64,000 nucleotides of DNA from positions 605,547 through 669,546 of the forward strand of contig JAANYP010004711.1 in NCBI GenBank assembly GCA_020465985.1. Direction: 5' to 3'. A model generated the notes under the pieces. It was not told the DNA's origin. It saw nothing but the letters and a program-made list of their open reading frames with translations, and did no database searches. The translations under genes were made by a program, and so were the position numbers. Below are positions 33,705-44,319 of this stretch, piece after piece. Origin of the DNA: Centrapalus pauciflorus (lineage: Eukaryota; Streptophyta; Magnoliopsida; Asterales; Asteraceae). Each line of letters opens with the position of its first letter. Positions within the stretch are counted from its first letter, which is position 1.

Positions 33705-35759
33705 CTTGACCTTAGTCTATTTTCTTTCTTTTTTATAGTAAGTTAGTAGTTAAGAAGAATTTATTTCCTTTTATAGTAAGTTAGTAAGATTACTTTATTA
33801 GCTTACTCTTATTTATAAAAAAACAAAAGTAAAAAGAGAGAAAACCTTGAAAAGCTAAAAAAAAAAGAGAATATTAGAAAATTGAGTTAAATTCTTAGAG
33901 ACATAGGTTCAAAGTGACAAACATTCGCACAGTCAATACAATCTCTAAGTTTTAAACTTTCACACATAATACACCTTAAACTCTAAGTGATATGCATTTT
34001 TCTAGTTCGATGTGTTGGTAGGCATAATACACAAAGGGAATCTCAAAAGCTAATAAAATATCCAAGAAAAAGTCATATATGTAACTAACTTAGATGTATG
34101 ACCAAATGGTCTTAATTTTTATGTTAGAGACATACAGACAATGATTCTAAATGAGGTATGAAAATTTTCTAGGGGATGTATAGCCACATCAAATACATCT
34201 TAAAGAAAAGAAAAGAAAAGAAAAAATTTTGATAGAAAGGAGAGAGTCAAAACAAGTCACTCTGTTGTACGTAAGTACAGACCTGTTACCTCTGGTTTGA
34301 CTCGAGTTAGCAAGATTAGTCGCTTTGTTATACGCAGTACATACCTGTCACCGCTGTCTTGCTAGCTATAAATAAACTTTAAGATAAACTAAGACACTCT
34401 GTTGTATGTAAATACAGAACTGTGTCCGACGTTCGCCTTTTAAAGAAAAATTTACAATACCAAAAAGTTAAAATCATTGTGTGTATGCTTTGATCATAAA
34501 AGTATATCTAAGTATGGGACATGTAAGGTAGTTTCTTGTTAAATAAAAATGCCAAGGGATGTTTCAAAGTGTAACATGTTTAAAGGGAAAATAATACCGA
34601 CAATCGCCTAGAAATGTGTGTCACGACAAACAATCAAGGAATCAAAAATTCCTAAGTGTGATAGTATAATACTGAAGTGCGTATTGACACCGCTATCTGA
34701 TTGAACCTTGTTTTACTATCTCCCAAAAATATTTTGTTAGTGTATGTCGTGAAGTTTATAAAAGTATTTTTGAGTAGCTTAAGTTTAACAATTTTTTAGT
34801 CAAAACTTTATTTTACTTTATTTATATTTTAGTTTATTTTATTGTATTTTATTTTACTTTAAGTAGGAAAAAGGTCAAAGTTACTAGGATGCATGATTGG
34901 TTGAATAAACAAATTTTGCGTGAAAATCTATTGCTTGGTGTGAATAATTTTGCAAGGTTTGTAAAATTCCGTTACACGAAAATGTTGAAAAAGTTGAATT
35001 TTTATTCAAGGATTTTCAAAGTTTTCAAATAAATTCAAATTTAAGACATATTCGAATTTACCTTCGAATTTGTCAGTATTTTCGAATTTATGTCAAGTTC
35101 GAATGAGATTAGTATAAATATGTCAACAATGAATTATTAATTCACCTACCTTCGATTTTCTTCCTTCGAACTTGTGCCACGCGATTTCGAACTTGTATCT
35201 TCGAATTTACCGATTCGAGTTTTCTACTATTTCTCGAAGTTTTGCTTGTTGTTTTCGAATCTACCAATACACCTAGGTATAATAATCAAATATTATACAA
35301 AGTTTGGGTAGTTTAGGACTCATTTATAGCAAAAAAATCGACATTATTTGAAGATTTTTGGGTTTAAACTTTGTGGTTTAAAATCACAAGTTTTAACCGG
35401 TGAAACTTCAAATAAAGTACATATAACTTCGATTAGAACCCAATAAGACTAGTTGATACTATTTTCTAAGTCAAATGGGGTTAAAATCATGGATTTGTAT
35501 TCGAAAGTGACCGACTTCGAACATGTTCATCATGTTCGAACTTGTCAGAAAATTTGAATTTGCTAAAATATCGACAAATTCGAATTCAGTTAAATTCGAA
35601 CATAAATTCGAATGCTTTTATAAAATAAATTCGAACTTGTAGAAATTCGAATGTGTTGGATTCCAGACTTATGTAAGTTCGAAATAAAGGAAATTCGAAA
35701 TTAAACAAGTTACATTTTTATTTATATTCTAATATTGGTTGTTGTTTTTATGTGCTGAC
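33705..35759 (+). other. Spacer between pol and ORF3 of D, no gene, TTCGAA-rich end
   Basis: AT-rich sequence without recognisable protein. It contains a near-repeat of TATAGTAAGTTAGTA at about 33736-33790, three imperfect repeats containing CTGTTGTACGTAAGTACAGA-like words at 34258-34435, and a block (about 35045-35700) with at least eighteen TTCGAA hexamers running almost to the ORF3 start. The equivalent spacer of G is only 342 bp. It may be the leader or promoter region of ORF3, which is an inference. Confidence 0.65.
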
Positions 35760-36909
35760 ATGGGTGATCGCGTGTTCTTTAAAAAGCATAACATGGTGAT
35801 GTCTGTAGATCGAGAGCTACCTGAAGCTCACCATTTCGACAAATGGTGGAATTTTTGGCACTTTCAAGGGTTGCTTACGCATTGACCCATAACCTGCAAA
35901 TAGTCTTGCCATATGTAAGACAATTCTGGGAGCACCTCCAGGTAGACTGTTCAGTGACGCCGACAGTACTACGAACAAGAGTTTGGGGGCAGCCCATTGT
36001 TTTCTCAGCTGATATGCTTCGTGAGATACTTCAGCTAGGCTCCGAGATCAGGTGGCGGGGCCCATTGATTTTCCAGCAAATATAAGGCAAGCGGCCTTCT
36101 TACGTATGGGATACGCCCAAGATATCACCAAAGCTGCGTATATGAAAAGTGGATTAATCGGGCAGTGGCGTTATTTGGTTCATGTGTTCATGGTTTGCTT
36201 TGCACCGAAAAAGGCAGGTTTTGACGACATAGTGTCCAAGATGCAATCAGCTGTGATTGCATTGGTATATAACAAGCGCTTCAGTTATTCAGAAATGTTC
36301 TTTGCAGAGTTTGTGCATCAAATCACAGCTCCAGTCAGTGAAAGATTCTTAATGTACCCGCGCTTTGCAATGATGCTAATTTGTCACTTTCTTCCAAATC
36401 TGCCACAACTTCCGGATACTCATGGTGTGGCGATTATAGATAAGAGAATATTCGCCGACTGCCAGTCGCATAACGCGCGAAGGGCTGAGCAAGTCAGACC
36501 TCAGGTAGCACCGTTGTTCGGAGCAGTCAACAATCCAGATTTTGTAGCTCCGGAAGGAGATAACAGGGCTGGTGAAGGTCCTCAACCGCAGCAACCGCAG
36601 TAACAACCACCTCAACAACAACAACTACAACCGCAACCGCAACCGCGCAGAAGGCAACGAGCTCCAGCAAGACAAATTCAGGCATCAAGGCCTTCATCCA
36701 GCAGACTTCCAGAGTCCACGACAGCAGGTCCATCAACGGACGCTGCAGGCCCGTCAACCTTGGCCTCAAATATTGATCCAAGGGCAGAGACCCTAGAAGA
36801 AATATGGGCTCAGGGAACTCAGGCCCAGCAAGATATTGCCGCTGAACTGATTCATTATATATTGGAGCCTCCAATTCATTATAATGATATATTCAAAGAC
36901 ATTGATGAA
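35760..36909 (+). pseudogene. ORF3 of element D, N-terminal part
   Basis: Starts MGDRVFFKKHNMVMSVD at 35760; a one-base loss near 35841 shifts the frame. Related to E and G: VEFLALSRVAYALTHNLQI; LPYVRQFWEHLQVDC; FSADMLREILQLG; GPIDFPANIRQAAFLRMGY; WRYLVHVFMVCFAPKKAGF; FSYSEMFFAEFVHQ and FLMYPRFAMMLICHF. The QFW, WR/KYLVH, GYxQ/G and MYPRF positions match those of the other family. It then has the AGEGPQPQQPQ motif, a stop (36601) and a Gln/Pro-rich linker. A second frameshift lies near 36060. It is cut after ATGAA by element G and resumes at 47727. Function unknown. Confidence 0.85.
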
Positions 36910-37577
36910 TGACAGGATCTAAAATATGAATTACCAAGACTAACTGATTTGAATTTATCAGAGTATAAATCAATAATCTTGCTTTGAATCAAAGTTTAAT
37001 CAAGAAGTTTGCGGAATAACACTTAATTATTTTAACAAAAACTTTCAGAATCAATAATAAATAAACACACGGGAATTAATCAAGACTGTTTGTATTGCTG
37101 AATTCATCAATTACAATCACCTCTAATCTGTTTAATTAGACGAAGAACACAGACTGTTCTTAGGGTTTTACAACCTTAGAGGCTTAAGAAAACTTAATCA
37201 ACAAAGCAATTACAGACTCAAAATATGCAGAAACTCCTATACAATAGAACGACCTATTCTCTGTATTTATATTGCTTCTTGATATGTTTCCTTGACGAAC
37301 TATGACTTCTCTGATAGTAGATATGCTTGAATCTTCATGTAGATATCGTTTCCTGAAAATCAGCACTTTCTGTTTGTGAAACTGTTGAGCAGCTTGAATC
37401 TCTTGACAGCATGAACTGAGCAGCTTGAGTTGTTTTGCTATGGCAGCTTGAACTTTTACACTGGTAGCTCGAGTTTCTTCAACTAGCAGCATGAACTTTG
37501 TATTTACATGTAAAATCTACTAACAGTCTGAGAAGTCTAAACTAACAGCTTGAATGTACTTAAACTATTTCCCAACA
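36910..37577 (-). repeat. 3' LTR of element G (668 bp)
   Basis: Plus-strand TGACAGGATC...CCCAACA. It has a sense-strand TATA box (37264-37271) and a cluster of CAGCTTGA/CAGCATGAA words at 37380-37560. Confidence 0.96.
37264..37271 (-). promoter_or_regulatory. TATA box in the 3' LTR of G
   Basis: TATAAATA on the sense strand in CAATATAAATACAG, about 310 bp from the LTR start. The same box is at 47408-47415 in the 5' LTR, where it would drive the element RNA. Confidence 0.65.
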
Positions 37578-37592
37578 ATCTCCCCCTAAGTT
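37578..37592 (-). other. Polypurine tract of element G
   Basis: Sense strand ACTTAGGGGGAGAT directly before the LTR start TGTTGGG. Confidence 0.88.
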
Positions 37593-37680
37593 AAATTCTT
37601 TACAAGACTTTATGTTCTATACAAAAGAAAAATGGAAATGAATAAGTAAGCTGTTATTTACAAACCAAGGCTTACAAAAC

Positions 37681-40479
37681 TTACAGCTGTGCAAGTTTAT
37701 GATCTATAGCCTTCAAAAATTCTCTCTTCATCTCTTCTTTATCACAAGATATTCTAGCTGATTTGATTTTCAGCAGCATATCTTTTGAAAAATTGAAATA
37801 CTCAAGATTGAAGAAAATACCAGACCCATCTGTGAATTTGATTCTGAATGTCTTTGATTTGACAAACAGATCAATTTGCTTGATCTTTTTCCCTTTCTTT
37901 TCAGCATCTTCTATCTCTTGTCTTGCAAACTCAGAATCAACCACTGTACTTAGATCTTTGATGAGTTGCTTGACTTGTGGAAGAGTAGACCTTACTTGTG
38001 TAACTGACCCTATATTGTACATCTTTATCAATTCATCTCTGGTCAGCTTCTGTACTATCTGCCAAAAAGTGTCATACTCTTCATCATGTCCGGACTCTCT
38101 TCTGATTACAAACTTTATTCTCAAGTCACGGTCATCCAGTGACTTAGCAAACCAGTAGTTAATTTGAGGCTTTGTAAAATCATGTTGATCAATCAGCTTC
38201 TCTATCTCTATAGCCTTTTGTAGTTGTTGCTCAAAGAGCACTCTCTTAACCGATGAAGGAATAGGGACAGCTGTTTGATCAGTGGGAGTAGGTGCACTGG
38301 CACCAGCTTCAGTTTGGACTGATTGGGTTGTTGGTGGGACTTCTTGGGATGGTTGAGCTTCTGGAGAGACTGTTGTTCTCTGTCTTTTGTCCATCTCCTT
38401 ATCATGAATCTCCTGCAGCCTTTCAGTAGACATGGACTGAGCCATTTTCTTTGGAATACATGCTGCAAAGGCAAAATTGATAAGAAATCTTCTATGCTAT
38501 GCCTTGGAGTGCCCTGTTGGCATCTTTCTTTTCCTTGCTCCTTGCTTGACCACAAACCCCTTTAAGTAATCACCTAAAGTCTCATCATCATCCATTGGGG
38601 TTTGGGCTTGCTGCTCTAATTCTTTGTCTTGTTCTTCTGCTATTTTTCTGGCAACTTCAGCATCAAAGGCAATTTGGGCTTCTTTTGAGGAAAATTTATG
38701 CTTTGGAGACTCAATGAGAATGCCCTTGCCCTTGTCTTTTGTAGCAGATGTTGTAGCTTGTACTGTGCTTGATGAAGCTTGAATTCCTTCTCTGATCACA
38801 ACTCCAGTGGCTTTTGAAGGAACAGCTTGAGTTTCTAGGCTAACAGCTTGAGAAGCTGTTGGGACTGCTAGCCTAGAAACTGGAACTGTTGGCGTTGCTT
38901 GGACTGTTGTTGTTGGAGCTGCTTGGACTGATGTGGGAACCTCCTGATTCTCCCCCTTTTTGGAAGCATTGGTTTGGTCAGAAGAAACCACAACCTTTGC
39001 CCCTTGGGTTTGAATCATCTGCTCTAACTTCATAATTTTATTTCCACAGAGTGTGAAGCCTCTGTGAAGATAATCCATTCGCTTATTTTGAGCAGCATCT
39101 GCCTGCTTGAGAGCAAAAATTTGAGCCCCCTGTGCAGCAATGATGGACATTTGATGGTCCAACATAGCTACAACAGGTTTGAGTCTGGGATCCGTTAAGA
39201 GCATTTGTTGCAGACTAGCCTCAATATCAGAGAACACATGAGGTGCTTGTGATCTATCACTGACATTAAGACCAGAGGTAGAAACTTCTGGGCCCCTCTT
39301 TTCTTGGTTCTGGGGACTTCCAGCTTGTGTTTGCACACTTGCTGTTGCCATGGGCGTGGTCTTAGCTATGTTGGCACTGTCCTGTGCCTCTTGTGCAGAG
39401 ACATCAGTAGTGCCAGCCACAGAACCCATATGAACCATCTCTGAAGAGATGTTCACCTCCTGAGAGAGAATGGGACTGTCCTCAACTGGTTCCCTTTGGA
39501 TATTCTGTGCAGGAGTATCCTCCTGCACAGGGATATATGGCTCTTGCTGATGGGAGGAGGAGGAAGGAGCTCCTGGTCCCCTTTTTCTTTTGTATATGTT
39601 TCTGAGTGGGCGTGTTGGCTGTACAAAAGGATCAGAGGGAGTTTGTGTATCGGGAGGAGGGGGTTGGGGTCCTGGGGGTGTAGCAGTGATGATACGCTGA
39701 GCCTGCTCAGGACCCTCTCCTCTGTGTTGTGGAATAATGTTCATCATTGCAGAAGGCAATGGAACATCAACACTCAAAAAGTTGACACTATGTTTCAAAA
39801 GTCTCTTAATAGAGGATAGTGAGTGCCTGTGGGAAACATGTATCCTTTTATGTGTATGAGAAGATGTGCAGGTGTGTGCAATGATTTCTGCTAAAAATCT
39901 GGGATACATCAAAAATTTCCCACTCTTTAGGGAATGATGCCTTAACATCCCCTGAAAGATCATGTTGGAAAAATTGAACCGTTGGCCTGTGGAAAAGCAC
40001 ACTAAGGCAGTGGCAATGTTAGATGAAAATTCAGACCAACCAGTTCTTTTGGGGCTTATGCACTGCTGAATGATATGTACAAGAAATTTCCATTTAGGAG
40101 AAAAATGGGCTTTTAAGAAAGTAAAAGAATCAGCAGGACCCCTATAACCGATATTAAAAAGACCTGTATGTAAAGCATCAAGGGTTAGGTCAGTTATACC
40201 TGTGGCATCTTGAAGATGCAAGTGATGTCGGATGGATTCCTCAGTGATATGGATATCAGTTCCATCAATCTTGGAAAGGAGGGTAGGCACTCCATTGATG
40301 GTTTGAACAGATGCATGGTTCCAAAACTGTTCTATATGGGAGATGTATATAGTAGGGTTTATGGATAGTGCATGATGGATATGGGAGTGCCTGAGGAAAT
40401 CCATCATTGCATGGAACGGTTGGAGTTCAGCGTGTTTCAGAGTGTATGGGAGGCAGTTGTGTTCTTTTACGAACTCCAT
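37681..40479 (-). pseudogene. ORF3 of element G, intact but for one stop
   Basis: Best preserved ORF3: about 932 codons with a single TAG at 38497-38499 (E has Lys there). Start MEFVKEHNCLPYTLKH at 40479; an upstream in-frame Met exists 58 codons earlier but is not shared by E. Residues 1-270: N-terminal domain (TIYISHIEQFWNHASVQ, ESIRHHLHLQDATGITDL, GYRGPADSFTFLKAHF, WKFLVHIIQQCISPKRTGW, FLMYPRFLAEIIAHT). Then HRGEGPEQAQ, a Pro-rich linker, IEASLQQMLL with a short coiled coil, a Ser/Thr/Gln-rich segment, a Lys-rich LGDYLKGFVVKQGARKRKM, and a C-terminal domain (IKFVIRRESGHDEEYDTFW, KLTRDELIKMYNIG, EIEDAEKKGKKIKQIDLF). No signal peptide or membrane segment. Acid-base pattern and coiled coil suggest a nucleic-acid or particle-associated protein, which is speculation. 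It is homologous to proteins common in Asteraceae genomes under misleading names. Confidence 0.88.
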
Positions 40480-40710
40480 GGATGAACAAACGATGGTTTT
40501 AGGGTTTGAAAGAAGAATGTGTGATTCGTTCAGAGAGAAAGCAGAAGGCCGTGGAAGAAGAATATGTAACTGGTAGTTACAACTGAACGAAACCGGGACC
40601 TTTAAAGGTTTTGAAAGGTTGGGTCCCGCGCACACATTTTGAAGATTACCCAAATACCCTGCACACTTTGACAGATCAAGTGAAAATAACTAGCAGTCCG
40701 AGAAAATGAA

Positions 40711-40742
40711 CTAGCAGCATGAGAAAATACTCATGCTGTTAG
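40711..40742. other. Hairpin in the pol-ORF3 spacer of G
   Basis: CAGCATGAG (40715-40723), six-base loop, CTCATGCTG (40730-40738). Pairing extends outward to CTAG/TTAG with one wobble, giving a 13-bp stem. It stands about 230 bases before the ORF3 start on the sense strand. Confidence 0.7.
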
Positions 40743-40775
40743 TGTAAAATTGTGCAACTTTTCAATGGAACAGTG

Positions 40776-40787
40776 TCTCCCCCTTAA
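40776..40787 (-). other. Internal PPT-like tract between pol and ORF3 of G
   Basis: Sense strand TTAAGGGGGAGA, nearly the same as the PPT at 37578-37592. It could be a second plus-strand primer (sireviruses are known for multiple PPTs) or a relic of an ancestral 3' end before ORF3 was gained. Confidence 0.55.
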
Positions 40788-42591
40788 ATTAGCATACTGA
40801 GTCAATAATAATGAAAACCAATTAATCCATGTTTACCATACCAATATTTGATATTAGGAAAGTGAACCTTCCCACATCAAAAGGTTTTGTAAATAGATCA
40901 GCTAGCTGATCATCTGTATGTATTTTGGTAACTTGGATTAACTTCTTTTCATTACAATCTCTGATGAAGTGAAACCTGATTTCTATATGCTTGGTTTTTG
41001 GGAATTTCACTGGGTTTTGCACAATGCTAATTGCACTTGAATTGTCAATATAAATAGGAGTGGATAAGAAATTCATACCATAGTCTCTTAGCTGATTTTG
41101 AATCCACATTACCTGGGAGCAGCAGCTTGCAGCTGCTACGTATTCTGCTTCAGTGGATGATGTGGAGACAGTTGTTTGCTTTTTGCATTGCCAAGAGACC
41201 AGTCTTGCTCCTAAGTATTGACATCCACCAGTTGTGGATTTTCTGTCAATGTTGCATCCACCATAGTCACTGTCAGAATAAGCAGTTAGTTCAAAAGGAG
41301 AGTCTTTAGGATACCATAGACCTAAATGTGGTTGGCCTTTAAGATATCTAAAGATTCTCTTAACAGCAACCAAGTGAGAATCCTTTGGAGAGCATTGAAA
41401 CCTAGCACACACACAGACAGCAAACATAATATCAGGTCTTGAAGATGTTAGATACATGAGAGATCCTATAAGGGATCTGTATAGATGAATATCCACATCT
41501 ATGCCATCTTTTTCTGTATGGAGCTCTTTATGAGGATCCATTGGAGTGCTTGCAACCTTTGTGTCTTGATAGCCAAACTTTTCCAATATGTCTTTGACAT
41601 ACTTTGATTGACTTATGAATAGACCAGTAGGCTTCTGTTTAACCTGCAGCCCTAGAAAGAATGTGAGTTCCCCCATTGAACTCATTTGAAACTTTTTGTG
41701 CATTAGGGCCTCAAATTCTTTGCACAAACTATCATTAGTTGAGCCAAAGATGATGTCATCAACATAGATTTGGACAAGTAGAATCTCAGCTTTGATGGAT
41801 TTAGTGAAGAGTGTTTTGTCCAGAGTGCCTCTCTTGAATCCATTCTGTAGAAGATATGATGACAGTGTGTCATACCATGCTCTGGGGGCTTGGTGAAGAC
41901 CATAGAGAGCTTTGTCTAGCTTGTACACCCTGTCTGGATACTTGTAGTCTTCAAAACCAGGAGGTTGACACACATATACTTCCTCTTCAATTGTCCCATA
42001 CAGGAAAGCAGACTTAACATCCATTTGATACACTTTAAATCCTTTGAAACTTGCATATGCTAGAAATAGTCTGATGGCTTCAATTCTTGCTACTGGAGCA
42101 AAGACATCATCATAATCTATTCCCTCTTCTTGAGTGTACCCTTGTGCTACTAGTCTTGCTTTGTTCTTGATGACTATCCCTCTCTCATCCTTCTTGTTTC
42201 TGAACACCCATCTTGTACCTATTGCTCTTTTTCCTTTAGGAAGATCCACCAGAGTCCATACATTCTGAATTTTGAACTGTAAAAGCTCTTCTTGCATGGC
42301 TTCAATCCAGGATGAATCTTTTAGTGCTTCTGATGCCTTTTTGGGTTCTAGTTGAGACATAAAACAGGCATGTTCAAAAGCGGCTAGACTGAATTCAGAA
42401 ACTGCTTGTTCAGCAGCAGCAGTCTCATTGTGAACCATTTTCCTTGTTTGAAAAGGAGTGCTTGGATCACCCAGTATTTGATTGAGAGGGTGATACTTGT
42501 GAACTCTTAGTGTGGGCTCTCTCTCTGTTTGAAAAGAAGTTCCAAGGTTTGTATCATCTCCATCAGAATCAGTGAATGGTTCAGTTTCTAG

Positions 42592-42661
42592 AACAGCTTG
42601 AGTTTCTAGGCTAACAGCTTGAGAAGCTGTTGGGACTGCTAGCCTAGAAACTGGGACTGTT
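42592..42661 (-). repeat. 70-bp hairpin repeat, pol copy (second copy at 38821-38890)
   Basis: Identical but for one base to 38821-38890 in ORF3 of the same element. It contains GTTTCTAGGCTA and its exact inverse TAGCCTAGAAAC, and inside them AACAGCTT and AAGCTGTT. Both copies are translated in frame as VPVSRLAVPTASQAVSLETQ. Element E has the ORF3 copy (about 19655) but not the pol copy. Confidence 0.9.
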
Positions 42662-44293
42662 TCCTTTTGTGTTGGAGCTGTACTGTCAGGACTTGGGAAT
42701 GACACTTCAGTGTCTGGATTTGCATTAAGTCGAGCATTCAGGACCCCTGGAGGATCCACATGACAGAAGTGGTAGAGTGGTGAAATCATCCCAACTTGTT
42801 GAATCTGCAGCAGTCTGAAACTTTGTGCCAACAGCATGAGAAATTGTATTGGCAGCATGAGAATTCGTGTTAGCAGCTTCAACCCTGTATGCATCAGCTT
42901 CTGCAGTATACTCAACAAAGCTCAGAGAATTTGTTAGTGAATCTAAATCAAACAACCAATCAGGACCAGTGCCTTTGATATTAGCAGTATTTTCATTAAA
43001 CTCAACATTGGCACTTTCTTCAATTGTTTTAGACACACTGTTGTATACTCTATAGGCTTTGCTTTGAGTTGAGTATCCTACAAAGAATCCTTCTTCTGCC
43101 TTACTTTCAAACTTCCCTAAGTGAGTCTTAGTGTGAAGGATAGTACATGGGCATCCAAAGGGCTTGAAGAAAGCTATTAGGGGACTTCTGTTATGGAATA
43201 ACTCATAGGGAGTTTTCCCTTGTGATTGAACTACTTGAACCCTATTTAGAACATAACAGGCTATATTAACAGCTTCTGCCCAGAAAGTCATTGGCAGATT
43301 TGAATCAGCTAGCATTGTTCTAGCAGCCTCAATTAATGTTCTGTTCTTTCTTTCAGCTACACCATTTTGCTGTGGTGTTCTTGGTGCACTATATTGTCTA
43401 GCAATGCCTTTGGACTCACAAAAACTGTTTAGAATGTGATTTTTAAATTCAGTTCCATTGTTTGATCTTATCACCTTAACTTTGGAATTGGATTGGTTTT
43501 CTATCTTAAGGACAAAAGACTTAACTAGCTCAGCAGTTTCATCTTTGGACCTAAGAAAGTATACCCAAGTAAATCTGGTGAAATCATCAACAATGACTAA
43601 ACAGTATGCCCTTTTATTCAAACTCAAAACAGATGTTGGACCAAATAGATCCATATGTAGCAACTGAAGAACAGATGAAATTGAATTTACTTCTTTGGTC
43701 TTATGAGAAGTTTTGTGTTGCTTACCTTTAAGACATGCTACACAATGATCATCACAAATGAACTCCTTTTGTGGTAATCCTCTTACCAGATTCTTTTTAA
43801 CTAAAGCATTCATGGACTTGAAGTTCATGTGACACATCCTTCTATGCCAAAGAGCAGACTCATTTGATGATGCTCTGGATATTAAACAGCTTAAAGTATT
43901 TGACTTAGGTAAAAGATCTGTGTCCAGGCAGTAAACATTGTCCTTTCTTGTTGTTCTAAGTAAAACAAGATTTTCAGGAACTTTGAAATCCTTTGAAAGA
44001 ACAATGCACTCAGAATCTGTGAACAGAACAATGTTTTGTTTGTCACAGATTTGAGAGACACTCAATAAATTGTACTTAAGCTGTTCAACATACAGAACAT
44101 CATGGAATGTCATGTTGCCTGCATTAACAGTACCTTTACCTGTAACCTTACCTCCTTTTGAGTTGCCTCCAAATGCAACAAAACCTCCATCAAAACCTTT
44201 GAAATTTGACAAGCATTCAGAATTGCCTGTCATGTGCCTAGAGCATCCACTGTCCAGATGCCATCTTGTTCTATGAGGAGACCTGTGGTTGCC

Positions 44294-44319
44294 CTGCACA
44301 AATAACAGCTTAGTTAGTA
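44294..44319 (-). promoter_or_regulatory. Putative 3' splice site at the gag-pol boundary of G
   Basis: Sense strand TACTAAC, TAAGCTGTTATTTGTGCAG|GG. The gag TAA is at 44310-44312, at the end of the TACTAAC box. Confidence 0.5.

Noticed and set aside
36376..36874. Minus-strand frames opposite D's ORF3
   Set aside because: Low-complexity Leu/Val runs produced by the Gln/Pro repeat on the coding strand.
18508..40479. ORF3 as a retroviral-type envelope
   Set aside because: The position fits, but no signal peptide, membrane helix, cleavage site or cysteine pattern is visible in D, E or G. Function left unknown.
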